Shown: piece after piece, positions 24,838 through 33,162 of the stretch
How the letters are laid out: each line of letters begins with the position of its first letter
Position numbering within the stretch: position 1 is the stretch's first letter
From: JAPLKX01 sp035530195
GTDB taxonomy: Bacteria; Hydrogenedentota; Hydrogenedentia; Hydrogenedentales; SLHB01
DNA: 38,801 nucleotides
Direction of reading: 5' to 3'
NCBI GenBank assembly: GCA_035530195.1
Contig: DATKVG010000190.1
Coordinates: forward strand, 1 to 38,801
Program-made: the position numbers and the translations under genes
Notes under the pieces: generated by a model
What the model was told of the DNA's origin: nothing
Databases searched by the model: none
The model's input: only the letters and a program-made list of their open reading frames with translations

Positions 24838-25980
24838 ATGGATGCTCAAGAGGCGACTCGAACGTTCAAGCAGGCCGAAGCCCTGTATGCCAACCGCAGA
24901 TATGAAGAAGCCCTCAAACTCCTCGAAAACCTCGACCTGAACTTCCCCAACACAAAAAACATCCTGTACCCGAAGGCGCTGTGCCTGGCTGCACTGGGCC
25001 GCAAGGACGAGGCCGCCACCGCCTGCGACTCGCTCGATATCCTTCAAGACGCCCGCGCCCAGGTGATCCGCGATCAACTGCGCCCCGCCGCGGGCGACGA
25101 GGATCTCGGCATGGGGCTGGATGCCGATCTCCTGGGCGACTTCGACCGCCCCGCGCCCAAGCGGCCCGTGCCTGTGCAGGCGCCGAACCGGATGCCGTTG
25201 TACGCGGGGATCGGCGGCGCCGTGGCGCTCGTTGTCATCATTGGGGCGTTGCTCTACACGGGCGTGCTCGGGAAGCTTTTGCCGGAGCGCGAGACCGTCG
25301 AGTCGGCGCTCGAGAAAATTGCCGCGGCCACCTCGGAGATGACGGCCTGCTCGGGCATGTTCACCGCGGAAGGCAACATAACCAAGCCTGTTGTCATGAA
25401 GCTCACTGGCTCGGGCGATTTCGATTTCTTGATGAAAGACGACAAGCCCATGTTCCTCATCAATGCCGCTATCATCATGGAAGGCACTAAGGGGGGCATG
25501 ACCCAATCGTTCAAGATCGTATGTGATGGCGCCACCATGTTCCAGGAAATGAACATGCTGGGGCAGCTCATGGTCATGAAGATGCCCATGCCTGCAGGGA
25601 GCGAACAGCAAATGAACCCGGCGGAACTCATGAATGCAATTAAAGAAGTGGGCGAGATCACGCTCGAAAAAGACGAAACCGTAGACGGAATGCCCGCCTA
25701 TGTGTTCACCGTCAAGCCGTCCCCGACCACCGAGATGCCTCCCGGCATGCCCAAACTGAGCGACATCAAAATTGTCATCATCAAAGAAACTGGCATGCCC
25801 GCGCTCGTCGAAGTCAAAGACGAAGCCGGAGCCATGCTCCTCAAAGCGGCCTCCTCCAGGATTGTCGTCAACAGCCCGTCTTCCCCGGACAAATTCAAAT
25901 ACACCCCGCCGGCCGGCGTCCAAGTCATGGATATGAGCGACATGCAGAAGATGATGCCGTTCCCCATGCCGGGCATGTAG
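24838..25980 (+). CDS. Single-pass membrane protein: TPR-like N-terminus, LolA-like exported domain
   Basis: 380 residues, ATG 24838 with GAGGG upstream. Residues 1-80 are helical with TPR-like pattern (QAEALYANRRYEEALKLLEN; PKALCLAALGRKDEAATACD). An acidic/Pro linker leads to one membrane helix (about residues 120-145, YAGIGGAVALVVIIGALLYT). The exported part (about 155-360) has beta strands with alternating hydrophobics and phrases such as MKLTGSGDFDFLMKDDKPM and VDGMPAYVFTVKPSP. That resembles LolA/LppX-type lipid- or lipoprotein-handling folds (inference). Met and Pro are unusually abundant near the end (PGMPKL, MQKMMPFPMPGM). There is no link to the flanking thiolase and IcmF other than position. 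I do not recognise a named family. Confidence 0.6.
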   Translation: MDAQEATRTFKQAEALYANRRYEEALKLLENLDLNFPNTKNILYPKALCLAALGRKDEAATACDSLDILQDARAQVIRDQLRPAAGDEDLGMGLDADLLGDFDRPAPKRPVPVQAPNRMPLYAGIGGAVALVVIIGALLYTGVLGKLLPERETVESALEKIAAATSEMTACSGMFTAEGNITKPVVMKLTGSGDFDFLMKDDKPMFLINAAIIMEGTKGGMTQSFKIVCDGATMFQEMNMLGQLMVMKMPMPAGSEQQMNPAELMNAIKEVGEITLEKDETVDGMPAYVFTVKPSPTTEMPPGMPKLSDIKIVIIKETGMPALVEVKDEAGAMLLKAASSRIVVNSPSSPDKFKYTPPAGVQVMDMSDMQKMMPFPMPGM

Positions 25981-25986
25981 CCATTC

Positions 25987-26095
25987 TTGGAGTGCGGCAG
26001 CTTGCTGCCGCTTTGGCCCTGGAATACCAAGCCCGCCGTGCTTCACGAGTAAAGCCGTGCACCATCGAAAGCGGCAGCAAGCTGCCGCACTCCAA
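25987..26095. mobile_element. MITE-like element with perfect 28-base terminal inverted repeats
   Basis: Bases 25987-26014 and 26068-26095 are perfect inverted copies (28 of 28). Each arm contains its own hairpin, GCGGCAGC-TT-GCTGCCGC or its complement. The 53-base interior codes for nothing. It lies between the TPR-membrane gene and icmF and may stop transcription between them. Confidence 0.8.
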
Positions 26096-26199
26096 AAAGT
26101 CGACTCATGTAGAAAAGTTCTCCCAACCTATGAGAAAATGACCGTCTTGGGGCCGGTTTGGCCGGCGGCGCGTGGAAAATGCCTGATGGGAGCTGAGCC

Positions 26200-29100
26200 A
26201 TGACAACAGTCGAAGCCTATAAGCCGAAAAACCATGTGCGGATCGTGACGGCGACGTCGTTGTTTGACGGCCATGACGCGGCCATCAACATTATGCGGCG
26301 CCTTCTGCAGGATTCCGGCGCCGAGGTGATCCATCTGGGCCACAACCGTTCCGCGGAAGAGATCGTCAATGCGGCCGTCCAGGAAGACGTTCAGGCGATT
26401 GCGGCGAGTTCGTACCAGGGCGGCCACATGGAATTTTTCCAATATATGATCGACCTGCTGAAACAACGCGGTGCGCCGCACATCAAGGTATTCGGTGGGG
26501 GCGGGGGCGTGATCGTGCCCAGGGAGATTGAGCAGATCGAGGCGATGGGGGTCGCAAAAATTTTCTCGCCGGAGGATGGCAGACGGCTGGGCCTCCAGGG
26601 CATGATCAACCTCCTCCTTGAGACGGCCGATTTTTCTCTTGCGGGCGAGGGTGTTCCAGAGCTGGCTCCGCAGTTGCACCCGGCCAACAGCCGCGTGATC
26701 GCGACCTACATCACCGCCATCGAAGAGGCCAAGGCACTGTCGAACGGCCACCTCGAGACGCTCATGGACGCCCTGATGAAGCGCATCTGCCGCAACATCC
26801 CCATTTTCGGCGTCACCGGCACGGGCGGCGCGGGAAAGTCCTCGCTCGTCGACGAACTCGTCATGCGCTACCTCAACGATTTCGCCGATAAGACCGTCGC
26901 CGTCGTGTCCATCGACCCATCGCGGCGCAAATCGGGCGGCGCACTGCTTGGCGACCGGATCCGAATGAACGCCGTCCACCGCGATCGCGTTTACATGCGG
27001 TCGCTGGCCACGCGTGGCAGCCGCGGCGAAGTCTCCGACGCACTCGCCGAAGCCCTGACGGTGCTGCGCGCGGCCGGGTTCGACTGGATCATCGTCGAGA
27101 CCGCCGGTATCGGCCAGGGCGACGCGGCGATTGTGCCGCACGTCGATGCGACGGTCTACGTTATGACGTCCGAATTTGGTTCCGCGTCGCAGTTGGAAAA
27201 AATCGAGATGCTCGATCTTGCCGACTTCGTCGCCATCAACAAGTTCGACCACCGCGGGGCCGACGACGCGCTCCGCGACGTCCGCAAGCAGTTCCAACGC
27301 AACCACCGCCGGTTCGAGGAAACACCGGAACAAATGCCCGTCTACGGAACCATCGCCTCGAAGTTCAACGACGACGGCATCACCGCCCTCTACCAGGCCG
27401 TGGTCCGCATCATGAATGAGCGCACAAAGTGCGGATGGAATTCTTCCCTGCCCCTCGTGAGCGGGAAGACGCCTTCCTCGAAGACGGTCATTATTCCGCC
27501 GGAGCGCGTCCATTATCTGGCGGAAATCGCCGACGCCGTCGAGCAGTACCACAAGAAAGCGGATCGGCAAGCGGGCTTGTTTCAGAAAATCTGGCAGATC
27601 GAGGCTGCCGAAGGCGCCCTTGCCGAGGGGCAGGAATCTGCCAAGACGGCTCTCAAAACCAAGCGCGAAGGGCTGTCGCGCGAATGCCTTCTCGAAAGCG
27701 CCCAACTGCTCGAACAGTACAAGACTCTGCGCGAGCGGTATTCGCAAGATGAGATTGTCTATACGGTCCGTGGCAATGAAATCCGCACCCCCGTGCATTG
27801 GGGCAGCCTGGCGGGCATCAAGGTGGCGCGGGTCGCGCTGCCGAGGTATGACAATCCCGGCCAGTTGCTCAGGTGGCTGCTTAAGGAAAACCTGCCGGGC
27901 TTTTTCCCGTTTACGGCGGGCGTGTTTCCATTCAAACGCACCGACGAAGATCCTACCCGGATGTTCGCGGGCGAGGGCGCCCCTGCGAGAACCAACCAGC
28001 GGTTCAAGATGCTCTCGCAGAACCACGAGGCCAAGCGGCTGTCAACGGCGTTCGACTCCGTGACGCTGTACGGGCAAGACCCCGATGAGCAACTCGATAT
28101 CTACGGGAAAGTCGGGAACAGCGGCGTGTCCATTTGCACGCTCGACGACATGGAGGTCCTGTTCGACGGGTTTGACCTCTGCGCGCCCAACACCAGCGTC
28201 TCGATGACGATCAACGGTCCCGCGCCCATCATGCTGGCGTTATTCTTCAATACGGCCATCGACCAGACGCTCGATCGGATCTCGAAAGAGTACGGCCGGC
28301 CGCTCAGCGAAGGGGAAACCGAGCGGTTCAGGAAATGGACGCTCGAAACCGTCCGCGGAACGGTTCAAGCCGACATTCTCAAGGAAGACCAGGGGCAGAA
28401 CACGTGCATTTTTGCGGTGGATTTCGCGCTCAAAATGATGGGCGACATCCAGGAGTATTTCATCACGAACCGGGTGCGCAACTTCTATTCGGTCTCGATC
28501 TCGGGTTATCACATCGCGGAAGCGGGCGCGAATCCGATCACCCAACTCGCATTTACGCTGGCCAACGGGTTCACCTACGTCGAGTACTACTTGTCCCGCG
28601 GCATGTCGGTAGATGATTTTGCACAGAACCTCTCGTTTTTCTTCTCCAACGGTATGGATCCCGAATACGCCGTGCTCAACCGTGTTGCGCGCAGAATTTG
28701 GGCCATCGCGCTGCGCGACAAGTACGGCGCCAATGAACGGTCGCAAAAACTTAAGGCCCACATCCAAACCAGCGGCCGGTCGCTCCACTCGCAGGACATG
28801 CAGTTCAACGACATCCGAACCACGCTCCAGGCCCTCACCGCCATCTACGACAACTGCAACTCGCTCCACACCAATTCCTACGACGAAGCCATCACCACGC
28901 CCACCGACGAATCGGTCCGCCGCGCATTGGCCATCCAGCAGATCATCAACCGCGAGTACGGGCTGGCCAAGAACGAGAACGTCCTTCAGGGTTCGTTCGT
29001 CATCGAGGAACTGACCGATCTAGTCGAAGAAGCCGTCCTGCAGGAATTCCGGCGGATTTCCGAGCGCGACGGCGTGCTCGGCGCGATGGAAACGGGCTAC

Positions 29101-29460
29101 CAGCGCGCGAAGATCCAGGAAGAGTCGATGTATTACGAATCCATGAAAGCCGACGGCTCGCTGCCCATCATCGGGGTCAACACGTTTATCAACCCCGACG
29201 GCAACCATCACGAAACCATCAACGCTATCCAGCTTGCCCGTGCCACCGAAGACGAAAAAGCCGGGCAGCTCAGCCGGCTGCGCGAATTCCAGGCCCGCCA
29301 TCAGAATGAAGCTCCCGCCGCACTTGCCCGCCTCAAAGAAGAGGCGTTGGCCGGCGGGAACATTTTCGGCGAACTCATGCAGACGGTTCGCTACTGCTCG
29401 CTCGGCCAAATCACGCAGGCCCTGTTCGAAGTCGGCGGCAAATACCGCCGGAACATGTAA
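26200..29460 (+). CDS. icmF: Fused isobutyryl-CoA mutase (B12 domain, G-protein chaperone, mutase)
   Basis: 1086 residues, the length of IcmF. ATG 26200 follows GGGAG by seven bases. Residues 12-145: cobalamin-binding Rossmann domain with FDGHDAA (axial His) and GGGGGVI. Residues about 195-420: MeaB-like GTPase with Walker A GTGGAGKSS, SIDPSRRKSGG, ETAGIGQGD and NKFD. Residues about 510-1086: mutase barrel with VHWGSLAGIKVARVALPRY, DEDPTRMFAGEG, SVSISGYHIAEAGAN, AHIQTSGRSLHSQ and NSYDEAITTPTDESV. It rearranges isobutyryl-CoA and n-butyryl-CoA using adenosylcobalamin, with the G domain loading and repairing the cofactor. Phe in DPTRMFAGEG fits the IcmF rather than methylmalonyl-CoA mutase pocket. 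All domains look intact. Confidence 0.96.
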   Translation: MTTVEAYKPKNHVRIVTATSLFDGHDAAINIMRRLLQDSGAEVIHLGHNRSAEEIVNAAVQEDVQAIAASSYQGGHMEFFQYMIDLLKQRGAPHIKVFGGGGGVIVPREIEQIEAMGVAKIFSPEDGRRLGLQGMINLLLETADFSLAGEGVPELAPQLHPANSRVIATYITAIEEAKALSNGHLETLMDALMKRICRNIPIFGVTGTGGAGKSSLVDELVMRYLNDFADKTVAVVSIDPSRRKSGGALLGDRIRMNAVHRDRVYMRSLATRGSRGEVSDALAEALTVLRAAGFDWIIVETAGIGQGDAAIVPHVDATVYVMTSEFGSASQLEKIEMLDLADFVAINKFDHRGADDALRDVRKQFQRNHRRFEETPEQMPVYGTIASKFNDDGITALYQAVVRIMNERTKCGWNSSLPLVSGKTPSSKTVIIPPERVHYLAEIADAVEQYHKKADRQAGLFQKIWQIEAAEGALAEGQESAKTALKTKREGLSRECLLESAQLLEQYKTLRERYSQDEIVYTVRGNEIRTPVHWGSLAGIKVARVALPRYDNPGQLLRWLLKENLPGFFPFTAGVFPFKRTDEDPTRMFAGEGAPARTNQRFKMLSQNHEAKRLSTAFDSVTLYGQDPDEQLDIYGKVGNSGVSICTLDDMEVLFDGFDLCAPNTSVSMTINGPAPIMLALFFNTAIDQTLDRISKEYGRPLSEGETERFRKWTLETVRGTVQADILKEDQGQNTCIFAVDFALKMMGDIQEYFITNRVRNFYSVSISGYHIAEAGANPITQLAFTLANGFTYVEYYLSRGMSVDDFAQNLSFFFSNGMDPEYAVLNRVARRIWAIALRDKYGANERSQKLKAHIQTSGRSLHSQDMQFNDIRTTLQALTAIYDNCNSLHTNSYDEAITTPTDESVRRALAIQQIINREYGLAKNENVLQGSFVIEELTDLVEEAVLQEFRRISERDGVLGAMETGYQRAKIQEESMYYESMKADGSLPIIGVNTFINPDGNHHETINAIQLARATEDEKAGQLSRLREFQARHQNEAPAALARLKEEALAGGNIFGELMQTVRYCSLGQITQALFEVGGKYRRNM

Positions 29461-29597
29461 TTAGTCTGGAGACCGGAGTCTGGAGTCCGGAGGAAGAACC
29501 AGACATCGCCACGGGCTGTCGGGACGCAACCCCGGTAGTCTGTGGGGGGTGTCCCACTTTTCAGTTCTTTGTGTTCTTTGTGGCTAAAGAAGAAAAA
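29461..29597. repeat. Spacer made of dispersed repeat words
   Basis: In order: an inverted counterpart (29463-29496) of the CTCCAGACTCC repeats at 6112-6147, GTGGGGGGTGTCCCACT (29542-29558, identical to 17960-17976), and TTCTTTGTGTTCTTTGTGGC (29565-29584, inverted copy of about 2507-2529). The last word ends 12 bases before the next start codon. Confidence 0.6.
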
Positions 29598-30296
29598 ATG
29601 CAGCCCATAGCCATCGCCACAGGTTCCGGCATACACCTCGAATCAATTCTTGATTCCGTTGATAAGGAAATTCCATTCCGCCGTATTCACGGCCTCGCCG
29701 ACGCGGAACTTCCCGGCCACCGCCACGTGTTCATCCATGGCAAGTGCGGCGACATCCCCGTCATCCTCCAATGCGGCCGCCTGCACTTTTACCAGGGCCT
29801 CGACTACGCCGCCGTCACGCGCCCCGTCGACATCCTGCGCGACGCAGGCGTGGCCAAGGTTGTGTTCGTAAACGCCGCGGGCGGGCTCAACCCATCGATG
29901 TCCTGCGGCGACCTGCTGGCCGCCGACCGCATCCGCCTTTGCCGGTACACCGGGTGGGATGCAACCCCGGGGGTCGCGTTCACCGATTTTCTCGTTCCCG
30001 GTTGCGATTGGACGGGCACGTTCCAGTGGGTGCACGGGCCGTCTTACGAGACCCGCGCCGAAATCGGCGCGCTGCAGAACCTCAAATCGACCGCCGTGGG
30101 GATGAGCACGGGGCCCGAGCTTCTTCGCTGCCAGGAATTGGGGATGCGCGGGGCGGTCGCAGCCTGCATCACCAATTGTTGCTACAAGCCCCAAATCCTC
30201 ACCCATCACGAGGTTATCGCCGTCGCCGGCCGGGCTTCGTCCAGGATAGCGGCGGTCCTGCGCCAAGCCCTGCCCGAAATCGCCGGGGAACCGTAA
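29598..30296 (+). CDS. Purine nucleoside phosphorylase, short form
   Basis: 232 residues from ATG 29598; a GTG at 29571 would add residues coded by repeat DNA. Family II PNP/MTAP motifs: phosphate loop IATGSG, GRLHFYQGLD, NAAGGLNPS, HGPSYETRAEIG with the purine-site Glu, VGMSTGPE, and ITN with the Asn typical of PNP rather than MTAP. Typical members have 260-290 residues. Here the protein starts right at the first core strand, without the N-terminal helix of about 25-40 residues. It would split purine nucleosides with phosphate in the cytoplasm. It lies near a PfkB sugar or nucleoside kinase gene, which suggests purine or ribose salvage. Confidence 0.88.
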   Translation: MQPIAIATGSGIHLESILDSVDKEIPFRRIHGLADAELPGHRHVFIHGKCGDIPVILQCGRLHFYQGLDYAAVTRPVDILRDAGVAKVVFVNAAGGLNPSMSCGDLLAADRIRLCRYTGWDATPGVAFTDFLVPGCDWTGTFQWVHGPSYETRAEIGALQNLKSTAVGMSTGPELLRCQELGMRGAVAACITNCCYKPQILTHHEVIAVAGRASSRIAAVLRQALPEIAGEP

Positions 30297-30390
30297 CTCG
30301 GAAAACTTGAGACTACCCGGTTAACCGTGATAGAATAATCCTTGCACAGTCGCACCAGCGGGTGCCGAAAGGGGCATACGTTCGGCCAAC

Positions 30391-30520
30391 GCAGGTGAGA
30401 AACCTTTAAGGCGGCTAAGAAGCCGCATTTGGAATCTTTGTTCGCGACCTTGAGCCAACATCTACGCGTCATGCGCAGATGTCACGAACAAAGATTCTAA
30501 TCGTGGGGTTTCTCCTGCCT
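30391..30520. repeat. Multi-branched palindromic element
   Basis: Outer arms GCAGGTGAGAAACC (30391-30404) and GGTTTCTCCTGC (30507-30518) pair with a two-base bulge. Inside lie hairpin GCGGCT-AAGA-AGCCGC (30411-30426, same as 16552-16567) and middle arms GGAATCTTTGTTCG (30431-30444) with CGAACAAAGATTCT (30485-30498). The tip hairpin is ACATCT (30458-30463) with AGATGT (30477-30482). Just upstream, GCACC-GGTGC (about 30353-30366) is another hairpin. It is either a MITE or a structured leader/ncRNA before the 48-residue gene. Confidence 0.65.
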
Positions 30521-30603
30521 GTTCAGTGCGGCGGGCACCACCTGATTTCGGCAGTCGGAAATTAGGCATAATCGGCAATACAGCGAAAGGGAGAATTCGA
30601 AAG

Positions 30604-30750
30604 ATGCAGAAAGCCTTGATTATTCAGTCCAATGGTTCAGGAAAAGACAAGCTGGACGCCCTGCTTGAAGACGGATGGGTCGTTGTCTCGATTACGCCGA
30701 ATGACGGCAACAGTTACAACGATTTCCTGATCATCCTGGAGCGCTCCTGA
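30604..30750 (+). CDS. Small protein, DUF4177-like
   Basis: 48 residues. ATG 30604 has AAGGGAG 11 bases before it. The sequence reads as one strand-helix-strand-strand unit: KALIIQSNGSG, DKLDALLEDGW, VVVSITPN, NDFLIILERS. The LxxLLxxGWxVVSITP pattern followed by a short loop and a final strand ending ER resembles DUF4177-type small proteins. Their function is unknown. It is followed by a stem-loop and converges with the PfkB kinase gene. The strong structured element just upstream (30391-30520) may control it. Confidence 0.65.
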   Translation: MQKALIIQSNGSGKDKLDALLEDGWVVVSITPNDGNSYNDFLIILERS

Positions 30751-30762
30751 AAAAACCGACGC

Positions 30763-30790
30763 GGGACGACCCGCACTGCCGGGGCGTCCC
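30763..30790. terminator. Stem-loop between convergent genes
   Basis: GGGACG (30763-30768) and CGTCCC (30785-30790) flank a GC-rich loop in the 68-base gap between the small gene and the PfkB gene. An A-run at 30749-30755 gives the T-tract on the minus strand. Confidence 0.4.
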
Positions 30791-30818
30791 TGAGCAAGCA
30801 TAATAAGACCTGCAAAAC

Positions 30819-31715
30819 TTAGAACGAAGTCAGATCCCGGAACACCGAGTACCGCTCGTTGATTTCGCGCACCCCGATTTCTGCGAGCCGCGCCGGGCCA
30901 AACGCTTCGCACGTAAACGACGCCACAACGCTCCCGTGAATAACGGCTTCCCGCAACGTTCCCTCCTGGGCCGATCCCTTGCGCGCGATGTGGCCCATAA
31001 AGCCGCCGGCGAAGGTGTCTCCCGCGCCGGTGGGGTCGATCACGACGCTCAGGGGGAACGCTGGCGCGGCAAACGCGCGATCATCGCAAAAAAGCAGGCA
31101 TCCGTGCTCGCCCTTCTTAACCACCACGATTCGCGGCCCGAGTTTTTGAACCAGCCCCGCGCCTTCCACCAGGTTTGACGCCCCCGTCAGGCCCTTTACC
31201 TCTGAATCATTGATGATCAGCGCGTGCACGCGGGCCAGCACATCGCGCAGCGAGTCCGGCGTCGTGTCGATCCAGAAATTCATCGTGTCCAGCGCCACAA
31301 AACGCGCCTTGGACTGATCCAGCACCTCCAGTTGCAGCGCTGGATGAATGTTGCCCAAAAACAGGAACTCCGCGTCGCGCGCCGCGGGGGGAAGTTTCGG
31401 GTGAAACTCCTGAAACACGTTCAACTGGGTGTCGAGCGTGTCGCGGTGGTTGATGTCCTCGTGGTAGCGGCCGGTCCAGCGGAACGTCTTGCCGGGCGCC
31501 ACCTCGAGCCCCGCGGTATCGACCTTTTTCGACTCGAGCAACTCGATATGCTTCCGTGGAAAATCCTGCCCCACCACACCAACCAGGTGTACCAGCGTGT
31601 AGTTTGACGCCGCAATGGAGAAATAAGTGGCCGCACCGCCCAGCCCTTCCTCGTTCCTGCCCCACGGCGTTTCAATCGTGTCAAGCGCAATAGAGCCAAC
31701 TACGGTAACACTCAT
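30819..31715 (-). CDS. PfkB/ribokinase-family kinase
   Basis: 298 residues. ATG 31715 is preceded (minus strand) by GAGGAG at seven bases. Family signatures: N-terminal VVGSIALDTIETP, GGAATYFSIAASNY, VGVVGQDF, substrate region NIHPALQ, INDSEVKGLTG, VVVKKGEHGCLLF, and the ATP/catalytic signature DPTGAGDTFAGGF with the catalytic Asp. It is an ATP-dependent kinase of a sugar or nucleoside. Substrate cannot be fixed, but the phosphorylase gene 500 bases away makes ribose, adenosine or a related nucleoside plausible. It follows the sigma54 activator gene by 58 bases on the same strand and might be read with it. Confidence 0.9.
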   Translation of the reverse strand: MSVTVVGSIALDTIETPWGRNEEGLGGAATYFSIAASNYTLVHLVGVVGQDFPRKHIELLESKKVDTAGLEVAPGKTFRWTGRYHEDINHRDTLDTQLNVFQEFHPKLPPAARDAEFLFLGNIHPALQLEVLDQSKARFVALDTMNFWIDTTPDSLRDVLARVHALIINDSEVKGLTGASNLVEGAGLVQKLGPRIVVVKKGEHGCLLFCDDRAFAAPAFPLSVVIDPTGAGDTFAGGFMGHIARKGSAQEGTLREAVIHGSVVASFTCEAFGPARLAEIGVREINERYSVFRDLTSF

Positions 31716-31773
31716 CAGACTGCTCCTCGATGATTTAAGGGTTTCATACTGTAGAGGAGTGGGGGAGACGTTG

Positions 31774-33162
31774 TCATCCTGCCTGGGCGTCGTTTTCGGC
31801 GGGGCTGTCAATCTTGAGCTGGTCCATCTTGTACTTGAGAATGCGCCGCGTCGTGCCCAGCAGGTCCGCCGCGCGCGACTGCACCCCGCCGCTGCGATCC
31901 ATCGCCTTGTTGATCAGATAGAACTCGAGCCGGTTCACCGCTTCCTCGAGGGGCATCCCCTCGAAATCCGAAAGGCCGGTCAACTCGGTTGCCGCTTCGC
32001 CCGCCGGCACAATCCCTGCCACGCAATCGCGGGTGATGGTTTTCTTCTCGCGGTGGCATACGAGCAGCCGCTCGATCGTGTTTTCCATTTCGCGCACGTT
32101 GCCCGGCCAACCGTACGACATCAGCGCGCCCAGCGCGGCCGGCTCCAATTCGGTTACGCGCGCGTTCACGCGCGGCGCATGTTTCGCTACAAAATGTGCC
32201 ACCAGCCCGGGGATATCGTCGCGCCGCTTGCGCAACGGCGGCATCTCGATCGGCAGCACGTTGATCCGGTAGTAGAGGTCGTTGCGGAACAGGCCCTTGG
32301 CCACGGCCTCAGGCATATTCCGGTTGGTTGCGCAGATGATGCGGCAGTCCGACTCGATGACCTTGTTGCTCCCGATCGGATAGAACTTCCCGTCCTGCAG
32401 CGCCCGGAGCAGTTTGGCCTGCGTCTCGGGCGGCATCTCTCCTATTTCGTCGAGAAACAGCGTCCCCTTGTCGGCCACTTGCATTTTACCCATCCGCCGC
32501 TCGATGGCGCCCGTGAACGCGCCTTTTTCGTGACCGAAAAGCTCGCTCTCGAACAACTGCGCCGGAATCGCGCAACACGACAACGGCACAAACGCCCGCG
32601 CCGCGCGACGCCCGGAATTGTGGATGGCCCGCGCCAGCAAATCCTTGCCGGTCCCGCTCTCGCCCGTGATCAGGACCGTGGAATCAACCCGGGCCGCCTG
32701 CCGCGCCATCTCGACGGCCTGCATGAACGCCGGCGAGTCCCCGATCAGCGCGTCGAAACCGGTGGACCCGGCCTCGCGCAGGGCGTTGAGCTCGTTCTTC
32801 ACCTGCTGCTCCGAGACGATCCGCTCGACCAGCAGCAGGACTTCGTCGACCTCGAACGGCTTGATGACGTACTCGTGGGCGCCGCGTTTCATGGCTTCGA
32901 CCGCAATGGCCACGCTATTGGTGCCGGTCACCACGATGACGGGAATGTCCTCCTTGCGTTGCGTCAGCTCTTGCAGGAAATCCATCCCGTTCATCCGGGG
33001 CATGATGAGGTCAAGCAGGATCAGGTCGACGTGGTGTTTCGAGATGAGGTCCAAGCCGGCCTTGCCGTTCTCCGCCAGGAGAACCCGGTACTGCTCGGAC
33101 AACATGATGCGGTAGGATTGCCGCACGCTGCTTTCGTCGTCAATGGCCAGGATTGTTTTCAT
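31774..33162 (-). CDS. NtrC-type sigma54-dependent response regulator
   Basis: 462 residues, ATG 33162. Receiver (1-120) with acidic pair Asp8-Asp9, phospho-acceptor Asp51 in LILLDLIMP and Lys in VIKPF. AAA+ domain (about 140-375) with Walker A GESGTGKD, the sigma54 contact loop GAFTGA, and Walker B GTLFLDEIGE. C-terminal Fis-type helix-turn-helix with SRAADLLGTTRRILKYKM. It should activate sigma54 promoters when phosphorylated. Its start overlaps the end of the receiver-kinase gene by 23 bases, so the proteins are co-expressed. Typical partners are the two kinases upstream; target promoters are not evident in the window. Confidence 0.95.
   Translation of the reverse strand: MKTILAIDDESSVRQSYRIMLSEQYRVLLAENGKAGLDLISKHHVDLILLDLIMPRMNGMDFLQELTQRKEDIPVIVVTGTNSVAIAVEAMKRGAHEYVIKPFEVDEVLLLVERIVSEQQVKNELNALREAGSTGFDALIGDSPAFMQAVEMARQAARVDSTVLITGESGTGKDLLARAIHNSGRRAARAFVPLSCCAIPAQLFESELFGHEKGAFTGAIERRMGKMQVADKGTLFLDEIGEMPPETQAKLLRALQDGKFYPIGSNKVIESDCRIICATNRNMPEAVAKGLFRNDLYYRINVLPIEMPPLRKRRDDIPGLVAHFVAKHAPRVNARVTELEPAALGALMSYGWPGNVREMENTIERLLVCHREKKTITRDCVAGIVPAGEAATELTGLSDFEGMPLEEAVNRLEFYLINKAMDRSGGVQSRAADLLGTTRRILKYKMDQLKIDSPAENDAQAG

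Noticed and set aside
26128..28026. 632-codon minus-strand frame inside icmF
   Set aside because: Antisense of a fully recognised enzyme; composition typical of shadow frames.
30391..30520. Cobalamin riboswitch, considered because of the nearby B12 enzyme
   Set aside because: No GCCACTG-type B12 box, and the element follows icmF and precedes an unrelated small gene.
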